Assembly: GCA_020637985.1 (NCBI GenBank) | Contig: JACKJK010000003.1 | Span: 62,001-126,000 of the forward strand | Direction of reading: 5' to 3' | DNA: 64,000 nucleotides | DNA from: Rhodobiaceae bacterium | Lineage (GTDB): Bacteria > Pseudomonadota > Alphaproteobacteria > Rhizobiales > Tepidamorphaceae | Shown here: positions 52,805 to 61,644 of the stretch, in pieces | How positions within the stretch are numbered: the first letter of the stretch is position 1 | How the letters are laid out: each line of letters begins with the position of its first letter | The notes under the pieces: generated by a model | Told to the model about the DNA's origin: nothing | The model's database searches: none | Seen by the model: only the letters and a program-made list of their open reading frames with translations | Program-made: the position numbers and the translations under genes

Positions 52805-52923
52805 GTTGTTTCGCGGCTTCCCCACGCGCAACAGTGTGATTGCCGCAGATCGGTGTCAATCGCTGCACCGGCATACCGGTCCTGTAATCGCGCACCGGCA
52901 ACTGCCGGAATGAACCTGGCGGC

Positions 52924-53370
52924 CTACTGGTCGCTATAGCCGTCGTCGTAGAAGGTCAGCATCAGGTCGAGTGCATCGCTGACGTCGCCGCTCCTTGCGC
53001 GCTTCCAGAATTCCGTGCTGCCGAGATCGGAAAACCCGTCGACGCGCGCCAGGTGCTCCTCTGCGACATTGCGAAATCCCATCGTCCATTCGGCGAAATT
53101 GCGGTCGGGAATTTCGCCTTCCTCGAGCACGATCTTGGTGTGGTGGCGCGGGTCGGCTTCGATGCGGGCGAATGTGTCCAGCACCTGTGCCTTGTCGCCT
53201 TCCAGCAACTGCATGAAGTTCGCCCGGTTGTCGCCCGACGAGTATTTGTAGATGAGCAGGCCGGAAATCCCGTCGCGTGCGTTGTGTTCGCGGCTCGCCC
53301 TGAGGATGCGCGCAAGCTCTTCCTCGCTCATGGGACGGGATGCCTGGCTGACGTAGATCAGGTGATACAT
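52924..53370 (-). CDS. Stand-alone BLUF-domain blue-light sensor
   Basis: The 148-residue protein is a BLUF domain plus a short helical tail. Conserved residues are visible: Tyr in LIYVSQAS (near residue 6), Asn in SREHNARDGISGLLIY, Gln in NFMQLLEGD and the DPRHHTKI segment. These form the FAD hydrogen-bond network switched by blue light. No EAL, GGDEF or other output domain follows, so it must act through a partner protein. ATG 53370 is chosen because the BLUF strand starts there; an in-frame ATG at 53460 has no ribosome-binding site. A small hairpin (52896-52907) follows the gene. Confidence 0.92.
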   Translation of the reverse strand: MYHLIYVSQASRPMSEEELARILRASREHNARDGISGLLIYKYSSGDNRANFMQLLEGDKAQVLDTFARIEADPRHHTKIVLEEGEIPDRNFAEWTMGFRNVAEEHLARVDGFSDLGSTEFWKRARSGDVSDALDLMLTFYDDGYSDQ

Positions 53371-53514
53371 CGACGATTGGCCTTTGCTGGGGTGTCTGGA
53401 GTACGCGGACAGTACGCGATTTGCGCTGCATATAGCGGCAATGCGCGCGCATTCAAACAAGCGCCCCCCAAGATTTCACCGTTTCGAACATACGGGCACC
53501 GCTCACTTCGCAAT

Positions 53515-53583
53515 TGCGGAATTTCGTATGTGCGTCGCAGTAAAAATTTGATGATGTGAAATGATGTTTGATAATGCGGAATT
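53515..53583. promoter_or_regulatory. Direct repeats upstream of the IclR gene
   Basis: In the AT-rich region between the BLUF gene and the second IclR gene, TGCGGAATT occurs at 53515-53523 and 53575-53583, exactly 60 bases apart (about six helical turns). The second copy lies just upstream of the IclR start at 53606. This could be an autoregulatory operator pair. Confidence 0.4.
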
Positions 53584-53605
53584 GGTTTGACAGCCGCCCC
53601 TGCCG

Positions 53606-54538
53606 ATGGCAAGAAACCCTGAAAACAGGACGCCGAATGGCGCAAGTGGAGGGGACGCGCAGTTGAGCCAGATCGCTTCGGCACAGGGTGGAGAAGATGT
53701 CCGGTTGGCGGATATGCCCGCCGCGGTCGAACCGCTCGCCGCGGCGAAGCAGGTTCGCACCATCCAGTCGGTCGACCGCGCACTGTCCATCCTCGAGGTT
53801 CTCGCCGCCGCGACCGGCGAAATGCCGCTGGGCGAGATCGCCGAACGCGCCGGCCTCAACCCATCGACCTGTCATCACCTGCTGGGAACGCTCGTTGTGC
53901 GCGGCTACGTCGGCCAGACGCCGAGTACGCGCAGCTACTTCCTCGGCGCGCGCATCACCCAGCTTTCCGACAACCGCCTGCGCCAGTTCGACCTGGTCGA
54001 CATGGCCGGCGCCGAGCTCAAGCGGCTCAACAGGGCGACGCTGGAAAGCGTCCATCTCGCCGTCCTGCAGGGCAACGCGCTCGTCACCCTCGCAAAGCTT
54101 GATTCGCAGTTGCCGATCCGCGTCGGTTCCGATGACGCCGGCAAGGCGGATGCCGCCCACGCAACCGCGACCGGCAAGGCGATCCTCGCCTGGCTGCCGG
54201 AAACGGAGATCGCTCGCGTCATCGCCCAGACCGGGCTGCGGCGCTTCACCGACAAGACCATCACCTCCATCGCCGAGTTGATGGAAGACCTGCGCCACGT
54301 CCGCCGCAAGGGCTATGCGATCGACGACGAGGAGTTCCAGCCCGGTGTCGTGTGCATCGGCGCGGCGATCCGCGACCACGCCGGCGCGGTGAAGGGCTCG
54401 GTGAGCTGCTCGATGCCGAGCATGCGGGCCAGCGGCGAGCATTTCGAGAAGGTCAAGGCGGCGGTGCGCGAGTGCGCGCGCGCCGTGTCGCAACGCTACG
54501 GCAGCCCCGCCGAAACGCCAGAGCGGGCTGCCGGTTGA
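53606..54538 (+). CDS. IclR-family transcriptional regulator (second island)
   Basis: The product has 310 residues from ATG 53606, which lacks a Shine-Dalgarno; TTG 53663 (20 codons later, in frame) follows GGAGGGG and may be the real start. A winged helix domain (about 50-110 of the long form; IQSVDRALSILEVLAAATGEMPLGEIAERAGLNPSTCHHLL) precedes an IclR effector domain (about 125-300; FLGARI; AHATATGKAILAW; VVCIGAAIRDHAGAVKGSVS). It stands directly upstream of a zinc alcohol dehydrogenase, molybdenum hydroxylase and TctCBA genes and probably controls them in response to the transported acid. Confidence 0.88.
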   Translation: MARNPENRTPNGASGGDAQLSQIASAQGGEDVRLADMPAAVEPLAAAKQVRTIQSVDRALSILEVLAAATGEMPLGEIAERAGLNPSTCHHLLGTLVVRGYVGQTPSTRSYFLGARITQLSDNRLRQFDLVDMAGAELKRLNRATLESVHLAVLQGNALVTLAKLDSQLPIRVGSDDAGKADAAHATATGKAILAWLPETEIARVIAQTGLRRFTDKTITSIAELMEDLRHVRRKGYAIDDEEFQPGVVCIGAAIRDHAGAVKGSVSCSMPSMRASGEHFEKVKAAVRECARAVSQRYGSPAETPERAAG

Positions 54539-54603
54539 ATGCAATGACGGCGCAGCCTGCCCGACGCGGGCCGCCGAGGGACTTGAAAAGGGAGGGAAGC
54601 CGG

Positions 54604-55764
54604 ATGGCTATGCCAGCGAACGTGAAGACGAGCCCGGACTATCCGGTTCCGGAAAAGATGAAGGCCTGGGTCCTGGGCGATCCCGGCGAACTGACGCTGA
54701 CCGAAAAGCCGGTGCCGGCGCCCAAGCGCGCGGAAGTGCTGGTGCGCATCGACGCTGTCGCCATCTGCGCAACGGACCTCGAGATCATCTACCACGGCCC
54801 GCCGGCTCTGATCGAGGGCGGCGCGCCCTACAACAAGAACTTCACGCCCGGCCATGAGTACATGGGCACCATCGTGGCGCTTGGACCCGGCGTCGACGAA
54901 TATGCGATCGGCGAGCGCGTGACAGTCGAGATCCACGCCGGCTGCGGCCAGTGCAAGCGCTGCCGCCAGGGCATGTACACCTCCTGCCACAACTACGGGA
55001 AGAACTACGGCGACGTCGACAAGGGTCACCGCGCCAACGGCTTCACCACCGATGGCGGCTTCTGCGAGTACCAGGTCAACAACATCAACACGCTGGTTCA
55101 CGTCGACGACGCGATGTCCGACGAGGAGGCGACGCTCGTCGTCACCGCCGGCACCGCCATGTACGGCCTCACCGAACTCGGCGGCCTTGTCGCCGGCGAG
55201 AGCGTCGTCGTCACCGGCCCCGGCCCGATCGGCCTGCTCGGCGTTGCCGTCGCCAAGGCGCTCGGCGCCCAGCCGGTGATCCTGACCGGCACCCGCGACA
55301 ACCGCCTGGAGATGGGCAAGAAGCTCGGCGCCGACCACGTCGTCAACATCCGCAACGAGGACCCTGTCGAAGCGGTGCGCAGGTACGTGCCCGGCGGCGT
55401 AGACTATGTCGTGGAATGCTCGGCCGCGCCCAACGCGGTCAACGAGGCGGCCCAGATGGTGAACCGCGGTGGCAAGATCTGCCTTGCGGCGTTCCCGCAC
55501 GAGGCGCCCGCGGTCGATATCGCCCACCTGGTGCGCAACAACATCTACATCTATGGCATCCGCGGCGAGGGCAAGAGCGCCACGCACCGCGCCGAGGCCT
55601 TCATGCGCCAGAAGCGTTTCGACGCGACGCTGATCCACACCCATAGCTTCGACATGGACGACCTCAAGGAGGCGATCCGCTACGCCAAGGACCGTGTCGA
55701 GGACGCGATCAAGGTCGTCGTCAAGAACAAGCACGCCGCAAGCCAGCGCGCGGCGGCGGAATAG
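54604..55764 (+). CDS. Zinc-dependent medium-chain alcohol dehydrogenase
   Basis: The 386-residue MDR protein (from ATG 54604) binds catalytic zinc through Cys in AICATDLEI and His-Glu in TPGHEYMG. The structural zinc lobe has GCGQCKRCRQGMYTSC, with cysteines spaced C-x2-C-x2-C-x7-C. The NAD(P)-binding motif GPGPIGLLG is intact, and the TDGGFCEYQVN region is typical of polyol/threonine dehydrogenases. It probably oxidises an alcohol group of the pathway substrate. It lies 65 bases downstream of the IclR gene and 21 bases upstream of the FAD-subunit gene. Confidence 0.9.
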   Translation: MAMPANVKTSPDYPVPEKMKAWVLGDPGELTLTEKPVPAPKRAEVLVRIDAVAICATDLEIIYHGPPALIEGGAPYNKNFTPGHEYMGTIVALGPGVDEYAIGERVTVEIHAGCGQCKRCRQGMYTSCHNYGKNYGDVDKGHRANGFTTDGGFCEYQVNNINTLVHVDDAMSDEEATLVVTAGTAMYGLTELGGLVAGESVVVTGPGPIGLLGVAVAKALGAQPVILTGTRDNRLEMGKKLGADHVVNIRNEDPVEAVRRYVPGGVDYVVECSAAPNAVNEAAQMVNRGGKICLAAFPHEAPAVDIAHLVRNNIYIYGIRGEGKSATHRAEAFMRQKRFDATLIHTHSFDMDDLKEAIRYAKDRVEDAIKVVVKNKHAASQRAAAE

Positions 55765-55785
55765 GCGGCAATCGGGAGGCGGCCG

Positions 55786-56703
55786 ATGCTCACTTGCGAC
55801 ACCTATCGCCTGCCAACGAGCCTGAAGGAGGCGCTGGCCCTGTGGGCCGGCGCCCCGGAAGGCAGCCGGCTGGTTGCCGGTGCCACGGATATCCTGCCTT
55901 GGGCGCGCGAGGGCCGGGCAGGAGATGTGCACCTGCCCGAGATGATCGACGTCAGCCGCGTCGCGGAGCTTTGTGGCTACGAGATCGCCGACGGCCGCGT
56001 GCGGCTCGGGGCGAATGTCGCCTACCAGCAGTTCCTGACCGATCCGGTCCTGCGCAGCCACCTCCCGTGCATGCCCTATTGCGCGGTGTGGTTTGCCGAC
56101 GACCAGATCCGCGAGCAGGCGACGCTCGCCGGCAATATCGTCAACGCATCACCCGCCGCCGACGGCGTGCCGCCGGTCATCGCCATGAACGGCGACATCG
56201 AGATGGCGCGGCTTGAGGGCGGCGAGGTCGTCACCCGCGCCATGCCGGTCGCCGAGTTCATCATGGGGCCGGGGCGCACGAAACTTGCCGGCAACGAGAT
56301 CGTCACCGCGGTGACGCTGGATTCCATGCAGGGCTACGGCGGCTCGTTCCAGAAGGTCGGCCAGCGCCGCTCGCTGGTCATATCGGCGGTGTGTTGCGCC
56401 GCGCTGGTGAAGACGGATGCGTCCGGCGAGGTGTTCGAGGACGTCCGCCTGGCGCTGGGCGGTGTCGGCCCGGTGCCGATGCGCCTGACCGACATCGAGG
56501 ACATGTTGCGCGGCAAGCGCATCGACCGCAAGCTGATCGCCGAGGCGAGCGTCGGCCCCGCAGACCGCGTCGCCTCGCGCTCGCGCGTCGCCTACCGCAA
56601 GGCGGTGGTGAGCGGTTTCGTCGAGGCCGCGATCGAGGATGCGCTGGTCGAGCTTGGCGCGCCCGAGCCGACGCCTGAGCAAAGGGAGGCAGCCCATGTC
56701 TGA
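55786..56703 (+). CDS. Molybdenum hydroxylase FAD subunit (second enzyme)
   Basis: The 305-residue FAD_binding_5 subunit has a first FAD loop VAGATDILPWAREG (AGGTD-type) and a second loop EQATLAGNIVNASPAADGVP, with the C-terminal CO_deh_flav_C domain. It is the electron-transfer subunit of the molybdenum hydroxylase whose Mo-containing parts are encoded next. Its stop lies inside the start of the fused Fe-S/Mo gene (8-base overlap, 56696-56703), indicating coupled translation. It differs clearly from the FAD subunit at 37981, so the two islands carry separate enzymes. Confidence 0.9.
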   Translation: MLTCDTYRLPTSLKEALALWAGAPEGSRLVAGATDILPWAREGRAGDVHLPEMIDVSRVAELCGYEIADGRVRLGANVAYQQFLTDPVLRSHLPCMPYCAVWFADDQIREQATLAGNIVNASPAADGVPPVIAMNGDIEMARLEGGEVVTRAMPVAEFIMGPGRTKLAGNEIVTAVTLDSMQGYGGSFQKVGQRRSLVISAVCCAALVKTDASGEVFEDVRLALGGVGPVPMRLTDIEDMLRGKRIDRKLIAEASVGPADRVASRSRVAYRKAVVSGFVEAAIEDALVELGAPEPTPEQREAAHV

Positions 56704-58576
56704 CTTCGAGATGGAACTGGAAGTCAACGGCCGCAAGGTTCGCAGGCGGATCGAACCCGGCCAGCGCCTGCTCGATTTCCTGCGCGATGACCTCAACCTG
56801 ACCGGCACCAAGGAAGGCTGCGGCGCCGGCGAGTGCGGCACCTGCTCGGTGTTCGTCGACGGCAAGCTGGTGAAGTCCTGCCTGATGCCGGCGGCCAAGG
56901 CTCAAGGGACGAAGGTCGAGACCGTCGAGGGACTGGCGAAACCGGGCGAACTGACGCCTGTGCAGCGCGCCTTCCATAAGACCGGCGCCAGCCAGTGCGG
57001 CTACTGCATCCCCGGCATGGTGATGGCGGCCACATCGGCCCTGCGCGAGAACCCCGATGCCGGCATCGACGAGATCAAGGAACGCCTCGGCGGCAACATC
57101 TGCCGCTGCACCGGCTACACCAAGATCTTCGAGGCGGTCGAACTTGCCCGCGAGGTGATCGCCGGCCGGCTCAACCCAGCGACGCTTGAAGCCGATCCGG
57201 CAGGCGAGAGCTTCATCGGCAACAACGTGCGCAGGCTCGATGCGCCGAGCAAGGTCTCGGGCCGGCTGCGCTATGCCGGCGACATGGTGATGCCGGACAT
57301 GCTGCACATGCAGGTGCTGCGCAGCCCGCACGCGCACGCGAAGATCAGGTCGATCGACACCAGCGCGGCCGAAGCGCTCGACGGCGTCGCCTGCGTCATC
57401 ACCTGCGACGACGTTCCCGGCGAGGACGGCTTCGGCGTCTTCGTGCACGACCAGCCGGTGATGGCGCGCGGCAAGGTGCGCCACGTCGGCGAGGCGGTTG
57501 CTGCCGTCGCGGCAGAAGACATCGCCACTGCGCGAAAGGCGTTGAAGCTCATCCGCGTCGACTACGAGGAGTTGCCCGGCCTGTTCGATCCCGAAGACGC
57601 GATGCAGCCCGGCGCGCCGGTCATCCACGACTACGCGCCCGACAACATCGTCAAGCACATTCCGGTCCGCAAGGGCGACGTCGAGAAGGGCTTTGCCGAG
57701 GCCGACATCATCGTCGAGCAGACCTACGAGACCCAGCAGGTCGAGCACGCCTATCTCGAGCCGGAAGCCGGCATCGCTTACGTCGATGCCGACGACGTGG
57801 TGACGGTGATCTCGCCGAGCCAGAACATCACCCACCACCGCCACATGCTGGCGCACATCATCGACAGGCCCATCAACAAGGTGCGCTTCATCATGAGCCC
57901 GGTCGGCGGAGGCTTCGGCGGCAAGGAGGACATGATCTACCAGGGCATGCTGGCGCTCGCCGCGATGAAGACCCACCGCCCTGTGAAGCTGGTTTTCACG
58001 CGCGAGGAATCGATCATCGCCAGTGCCAAGCGCCATCCCTCCCGCGTTACCTACAGGATGGGCCTGAAGAAGAACGGGCGGATTACGGCGGCCTCGTTCC
58101 GCATGATCTCCGATGGCGGCGCCTATGGCATGTCGACGGAAGGCGTGATGCGCAAGGCGGCGATCCTTTCCTGCGGTCCCTATGACATCCCGAACGTTCA
58201 GATCGACACCTACGGCGTCTACACCAACAACACGCCGTCGGGCGCCTTCCGCACCTTCGGCGGCATGCAGGCGCAGTTCGCGACCGAAAGCCATCTCGAC
58301 ATCTGCGCCGAGAAGCTCGGCCTCGATCCCTTCGAAATCCGCCGCATCAACATGATGCGCGACGGCGCCGTCACCCACACGCAGCAGAAGCTCGGCTCCG
58401 TATCGCTCGCCCGCGTCCTGGAGGCCGCCGAAAAGGCGTCGCGCTGGGAAGCCGGGCCGGTCGGCCAGCGCGGCCCCGTGCGCGGCGATCTCGGCGGCGA
58501 GGGGACGCGCCAGCCGTGTACCCTGGGCAGCCGCATCAAGTCGGCGGACGGGCACAACAAGGAGAAGGTGGCATGA
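56696..58576 (+). CDS. Fused 2Fe-2S and N-terminal molybdopterin domain of a split molybdenum hydroxylase
   Basis: The 626-residue protein joins what are usually two subunits. Residues 1-160 carry both [2Fe-2S] motifs (GCGAGECGTCSV with a later KSCLMP; QCGYCIPGM and ICRCTGY). From about 170 it continues as the Mo subunit's first and second domains: RLRYAGDM, then SPVGGGFGGKEDMIYQ (pterin contact, near 400) and TPSGAFRTFGGMQAQF. It stops just before the C-terminal Mo-binding domain, which is encoded by the next gene (ATGA overlap 58573-58576). The stop is preceded by AAGGAGAAGG, a ribosome-binding site for that gene, so the split looks natural. Confidence 0.88.
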   Translation: MSDFEMELEVNGRKVRRRIEPGQRLLDFLRDDLNLTGTKEGCGAGECGTCSVFVDGKLVKSCLMPAAKAQGTKVETVEGLAKPGELTPVQRAFHKTGASQCGYCIPGMVMAATSALRENPDAGIDEIKERLGGNICRCTGYTKIFEAVELAREVIAGRLNPATLEADPAGESFIGNNVRRLDAPSKVSGRLRYAGDMVMPDMLHMQVLRSPHAHAKIRSIDTSAAEALDGVACVITCDDVPGEDGFGVFVHDQPVMARGKVRHVGEAVAAVAAEDIATARKALKLIRVDYEELPGLFDPEDAMQPGAPVIHDYAPDNIVKHIPVRKGDVEKGFAEADIIVEQTYETQQVEHAYLEPEAGIAYVDADDVVTVISPSQNITHHRHMLAHIIDRPINKVRFIMSPVGGGFGGKEDMIYQGMLALAAMKTHRPVKLVFTREESIIASAKRHPSRVTYRMGLKKNGRITAASFRMISDGGAYGMSTEGVMRKAAILSCGPYDIPNVQIDTYGVYTNNTPSGAFRTFGGMQAQFATESHLDICAEKLGLDPFEIRRINMMRDGAVTHTQQKLGSVSLARVLEAAEKASRWEAGPVGQRGPVRGDLGGEGTRQPCTLGSRIKSADGHNKEKVA

Positions 58577-59592
58577 TGGCCCGCAGGATGCGCGGCCGCG
58601 GCGTTGCGGCCAGCTGGTACGGCATCGCGCGCACCGCGACCATCGACCGTGCCGGCGCCTGGGCGGAACTCGACGACGGCGGAACGGCCAAGGTTGTCAC
58701 CGGCGTCACCGAGATCGGCGAGGGCATCCTGACGCTGCTGGCGCAGGTTGCCGCCGAGGAACTCGGCGTGCGCCCGGAAGACGTGACACTCGGCGACAAT
58801 GACACCGCCCGCTCGCCGGAGGCCGCCCACGCGGGCGCAACGCGGCAGACCTACATGATCGGCAATTCGGTGGCGCTCGCCTGCCGCGATGCACGCGCGA
58901 AACTGTTCGCCGAGATCGCCGACCACTGGGACGTCGCGGAGGACACACTGCGCGCCTTCAACGGCGAGCTGTGGGCGGAAGGCTCCAACCTGAAGATGAC
59001 CATGGAAGAGGCGGTCGCCGTGTGCAAGCGGCGCGGCGTCGTGCCGGTCGGTTCGGGATCGTTCACCGCCCATGGCACGGGCCTAGATCCGGTCGATGGG
59101 TCGGGCAGCCCCTGGCAGGCCTACGTCTTCGGCACCCAGGTCGCCGAGGTCGAGGTCGACACCATCACCGGCGAAGTCCAGGTGCTCGGCATCTGGGCGG
59201 CCCACGACGTCGGCCGCGCCATCAACCCGCGCGGCGTCGAGGGCCAGATCGAGGGCGGCGTCGTGCAGGGTCTCGGCCAGGCGCTGATGGAGGACTACCA
59301 GCTCGACAAGGGCCACACCACGACGCACGGCTTTGCCAAGTACATCCTGCCCACGTCGCTGGACATCCCGGAGATCACCTCGGTCATCGTCGAGGACCGC
59401 GATCCGCTGAGCCCGCTCGGCGCCAAGGGGATCGGCGAGCCGGCGCTGGTGCCGACGGCACCGGCGATCATGAACGCCATCCACGACGCCATCGGCGTGC
59501 GCATCACCTCGCTGCCGGCCACCCCGGAAAAGGTGTTGGCGGCGCTGAAGGCGAAACAGCAATCTGAACAGCAGCGCCAGGCGGCGGAATAG
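58573..59592 (+). CDS. C-terminal molybdopterin domain of the split molybdenum hydroxylase
   Basis: The protein has 339 residues from ATG 58573 (ATG 58576 also possible). It begins at the normal boundary of Mo-domain II (RGRGVAASWYGIARTA) and contains the further pterin-contact segments VTEIGEGILTLLAQVAAEEL and AGATRQTYMIGNS. The catalytic Glu lies in LGAKGIGEPALVPTAPA (near 300). It lacks the first Mo domain, so an active site needs the product of the preceding gene. An analogous split occurs in NdhL/NdhM of Eubacterium barkeri nicotinate dehydrogenase. Translational coupling by the ATGA overlap would keep the two halves equimolar. Confidence 0.88.
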   Translation: MMARRMRGRGVAASWYGIARTATIDRAGAWAELDDGGTAKVVTGVTEIGEGILTLLAQVAAEELGVRPEDVTLGDNDTARSPEAAHAGATRQTYMIGNSVALACRDARAKLFAEIADHWDVAEDTLRAFNGELWAEGSNLKMTMEEAVAVCKRRGVVPVGSGSFTAHGTGLDPVDGSGSPWQAYVFGTQVAEVEVDTITGEVQVLGIWAAHDVGRAINPRGVEGQIEGGVVQGLGQALMEDYQLDKGHTTTHGFAKYILPTSLDIPEITSVIVEDRDPLSPLGAKGIGEPALVPTAPAIMNAIHDAIGVRITSLPATPEKVLAALKAKQQSEQQRQAAE

Positions 59593-59642
59593 AGCCGGGG
59601 CAGGGCGCTCCGGCAGGACAGGTCGAAAGAAGGAAACGGCTC

Positions 59643-60566
59643 ATGGAAACGAGCATGTACGCGAAGATGCGGGTCGGCATCGTCCACTTCAAGGCGTTCC
59701 CCGGCATGGAGACCGGTGTCGGCGCGATCGTCGAGACGCTTGAGAAGATCTGCGCCGACGAGTTCTGGACCGCCGTCGAGGTCGGCTGGATGAAGGACTT
59801 CCGGGTGCGCAACACCGCCCGCCAACTGCTCGACCAGTCGCACCTGTCGGTGGCCTATGCCACCCAGCCCAAGGTGCTGACCAACAAGTTCAACCTGAAT
59901 TCCTTCGAGCCGAAGGAGCGCAACGCGGCCATCGACGCCGTCAAGAGCAGCGTCGACGAGGCGCGCCAGCTCGGTGCCGAGGTCGTCCGCCTGATCGCCG
60001 GCAAGGACCCCGGCGACGAAAAGCGCGAGGAAGCCAAGAAGCTGCTGATCGACTCGCTGCACCAGATCATGGACTACGCGGCCGAAGATGGCCCGATGGA
60101 CTTCACGCTGAAGATCTTCGACCGCGACATCGACAAGAAGAACCTGATTGGCCACGTCGGCGACGCCGTCGACGTCGCAAGGGCACTGCGGCCGGACTAT
60201 CCGAACTTCGGCCTGCTCACCGACCTCAGTCACTTCCCGCTGCTGGACGAGGACCCAGATGTCTCCATCCCGCAGATGAAGGATTACCTGGAGGCGGTGC
60301 ATCTCGGCAATTGCGCCTTCCGCGACAAGAGCCACCCGGCCTATGGCGACATTCAGCCGCGCTTCGGCATTCCCGGCGGCGAGACCGATACCCCGGAGGT
60401 CACGGCCTTCTTCAAGGCGCTGCGGAACAACGGCTTCTTCGACAAGAAGGAACGCCCGATCGTCAGCGCCGAGGTGCGCCCGGTGATCGCCGGCGAGATT
60501 TCCGACGTCATCCTGGCCAACGCCAAGCGCGTCATCCGCGATGCCTGGGCGCTGTCCCAGGTCTGA
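59643..60566 (+). CDS. Xylose isomerase-like TIM-barrel protein
   Basis: The 307-residue protein has the sugar phosphate isomerase/epimerase (AP_endonuc_2) fold. Candidate metal ligands are the Glu in WTAVEVGWM, Asp/His in LLTDLSHFPLL, His in LEAVHLGNC and the Glu in IVSAEVRPV. IolE-, IolI- or hydroxypyruvate-isomerase-like enzymes share this layout. It follows the split hydroxylase by 50 bases and precedes the TctCBA transporter. Sugar or inositol-type substrates are possible, but a ring-opened acid of the same pathway is equally likely. Confidence 0.8.
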   Translation: METSMYAKMRVGIVHFKAFPGMETGVGAIVETLEKICADEFWTAVEVGWMKDFRVRNTARQLLDQSHLSVAYATQPKVLTNKFNLNSFEPKERNAAIDAVKSSVDEARQLGAEVVRLIAGKDPGDEKREEAKKLLIDSLHQIMDYAAEDGPMDFTLKIFDRDIDKKNLIGHVGDAVDVARALRPDYPNFGLLTDLSHFPLLDEDPDVSIPQMKDYLEAVHLGNCAFRDKSHPAYGDIQPRFGIPGGETDTPEVTAFFKALRNNGFFDKKERPIVSAEVRPVIAGEISDVILANAKRVIRDAWALSQV

Positions 60567-60617
60567 CGGCCTTTTGCGGCAAGCGGTTCGCGGCTGGCCG
60601 ATCACAGCCGCAGACAA

Positions 60618-60634
60618 GCGCCCTGCAAGGGCGC
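60618..60634 (+). promoter_or_regulatory. Hairpin upstream of the tctC-like gene
   Basis: Perfect 7-bp arms GCGCCCT (60618-60624) and AGGGCGC (60628-60634) close a 3-base loop 21 bases before the tctC-like start, in the gap after the TIM-barrel gene. As an intercistronic hairpin it may protect the binding-protein mRNA from 5' decay or partly terminate upstream transcripts. Confidence 0.5.
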
Positions 60635-60654
60635 AGGAAAACGGGAGAGAAACG

Positions 60655-61623
60655 ATGAAGACGACCCTGTTCAGGTGCCTGGCGGCAGCCTCGGTGATGG
60701 CCGTTGCAGCCGGCACGAGCGTTGCGAAGGCGGAAGACTTCCCCACCAAGCCGGTCGAGATGACCGTGCTGTTCGGCGGCACCGCCCAGACCATCGGCCA
60801 GCTGCTTGCCGACCTGATGTCGAAGAACCTGGCGCAGCCCGTCGTTCCCGTCAGCCGCGCCGGCGGCGGCGGCTCGGTGGGCTACCAGTACGTGCACGGC
60901 ATGCCCGGCGACGGCTACAACATCGTGTGGAACTCGAACTCGATCTCCACCGGTTACCACGGCGGCAAGATGGATTTCGACTACAAGGCCTTCAAGCCGA
61001 TCGCCAAGATCAGCGTCGAGGTTCCCGCCTTCGCGGTGCGTGCTGACGCCGGCTGGAAGACGCTTCAGGACATGATCGACGACATCAAGGGCTCCGACAA
61101 GAAGCTGCGCGTCGGCGCTTCGGGCAAGGGCTCCTTCACACACCTCACCACGATCGCGTTGCTCGACGCGATGGGGATCGGCGACAAGGTCATCCACGTG
61201 CCTTACGACCAGGGCAAGGCCCCCGTCGAACTGCTCGCCGGTCGCATCGACGCTGCCCTGCAGTGGCCCGGCCAGTTCATCTCCCACGCCAAGGCCGGCA
61301 CGATCAACATCCTGTGCGTGACCAGCGCCAAGCGCGTCTCGAGCCTGCCGGATACGCCGACATGCGACGAAGCCGGCGCCAAGGGAATCAACATCACCAT
61401 GTGGCGCGGTCTCGCGGCTCCCGCCGACACGCCGGATGAGGTGATCGCCGTCCTCGAGGAGGCTGCCAAGAAGGCATCCGAGAGCGAGCAGTTCGTCGAA
61501 GCCTCCAAGACGGTCGGCTTCGAGCGTGACTTCGCCGACCACACGGCCTTCGGCGCGGAAATCGCGTCCGACGACGAGAAGATCTCCGCCTTGATGGAAA
61601 AGCTCGGCCTCAAGCAGCAGTAA
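60655..61623 (+). CDS. tctC: Tripartite tricarboxylate transporter substrate-binding protein (TctC-type)
   Basis: The 322-residue periplasmic binding protein has a Sec signal peptide (about 1-25, ending AKAED) and the TctC/Bug fold: FPTKPVEMTVLFGGTAQTIGQLLAD, PVSRAGGGGSVGYQYVHG and KLRVGASGKGSFTH. ATG 60655 follows GGGAGAGA. It is the ligand-capture part of a TTT-family transporter, with the TctB and TctA genes immediately downstream. Bug proteins bind carboxylates and aromatic or heteroaromatic acids through two water bridges. The ligand here is unknown. Confidence 0.92.
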   Translation: MKTTLFRCLAAASVMAVAAGTSVAKAEDFPTKPVEMTVLFGGTAQTIGQLLADLMSKNLAQPVVPVSRAGGGGSVGYQYVHGMPGDGYNIVWNSNSISTGYHGGKMDFDYKAFKPIAKISVEVPAFAVRADAGWKTLQDMIDDIKGSDKKLRVGASGKGSFTHLTTIALLDAMGIGDKVIHVPYDQGKAPVELLAGRIDAALQWPGQFISHAKAGTINILCVTSAKRVSSLPDTPTCDEAGAKGINITMWRGLAAPADTPDEVIAVLEEAAKKASESEQFVEASKTVGFERDFADHTAFGAEIASDDEKISALMEKLGLKQQ

Positions 61624-61644
61624 TCTTCCCGGAGTAAGAGACCC

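Noticed and set aside
56696..59592. A sequencing frameshift splitting one Mo subunit
   Set aside because: The downstream gene has its own ribosome-binding site and ATGA-overlapping start at a domain boundary, and the upstream gene ends with a plausible tail; kept as a finding with a read-level check advised.
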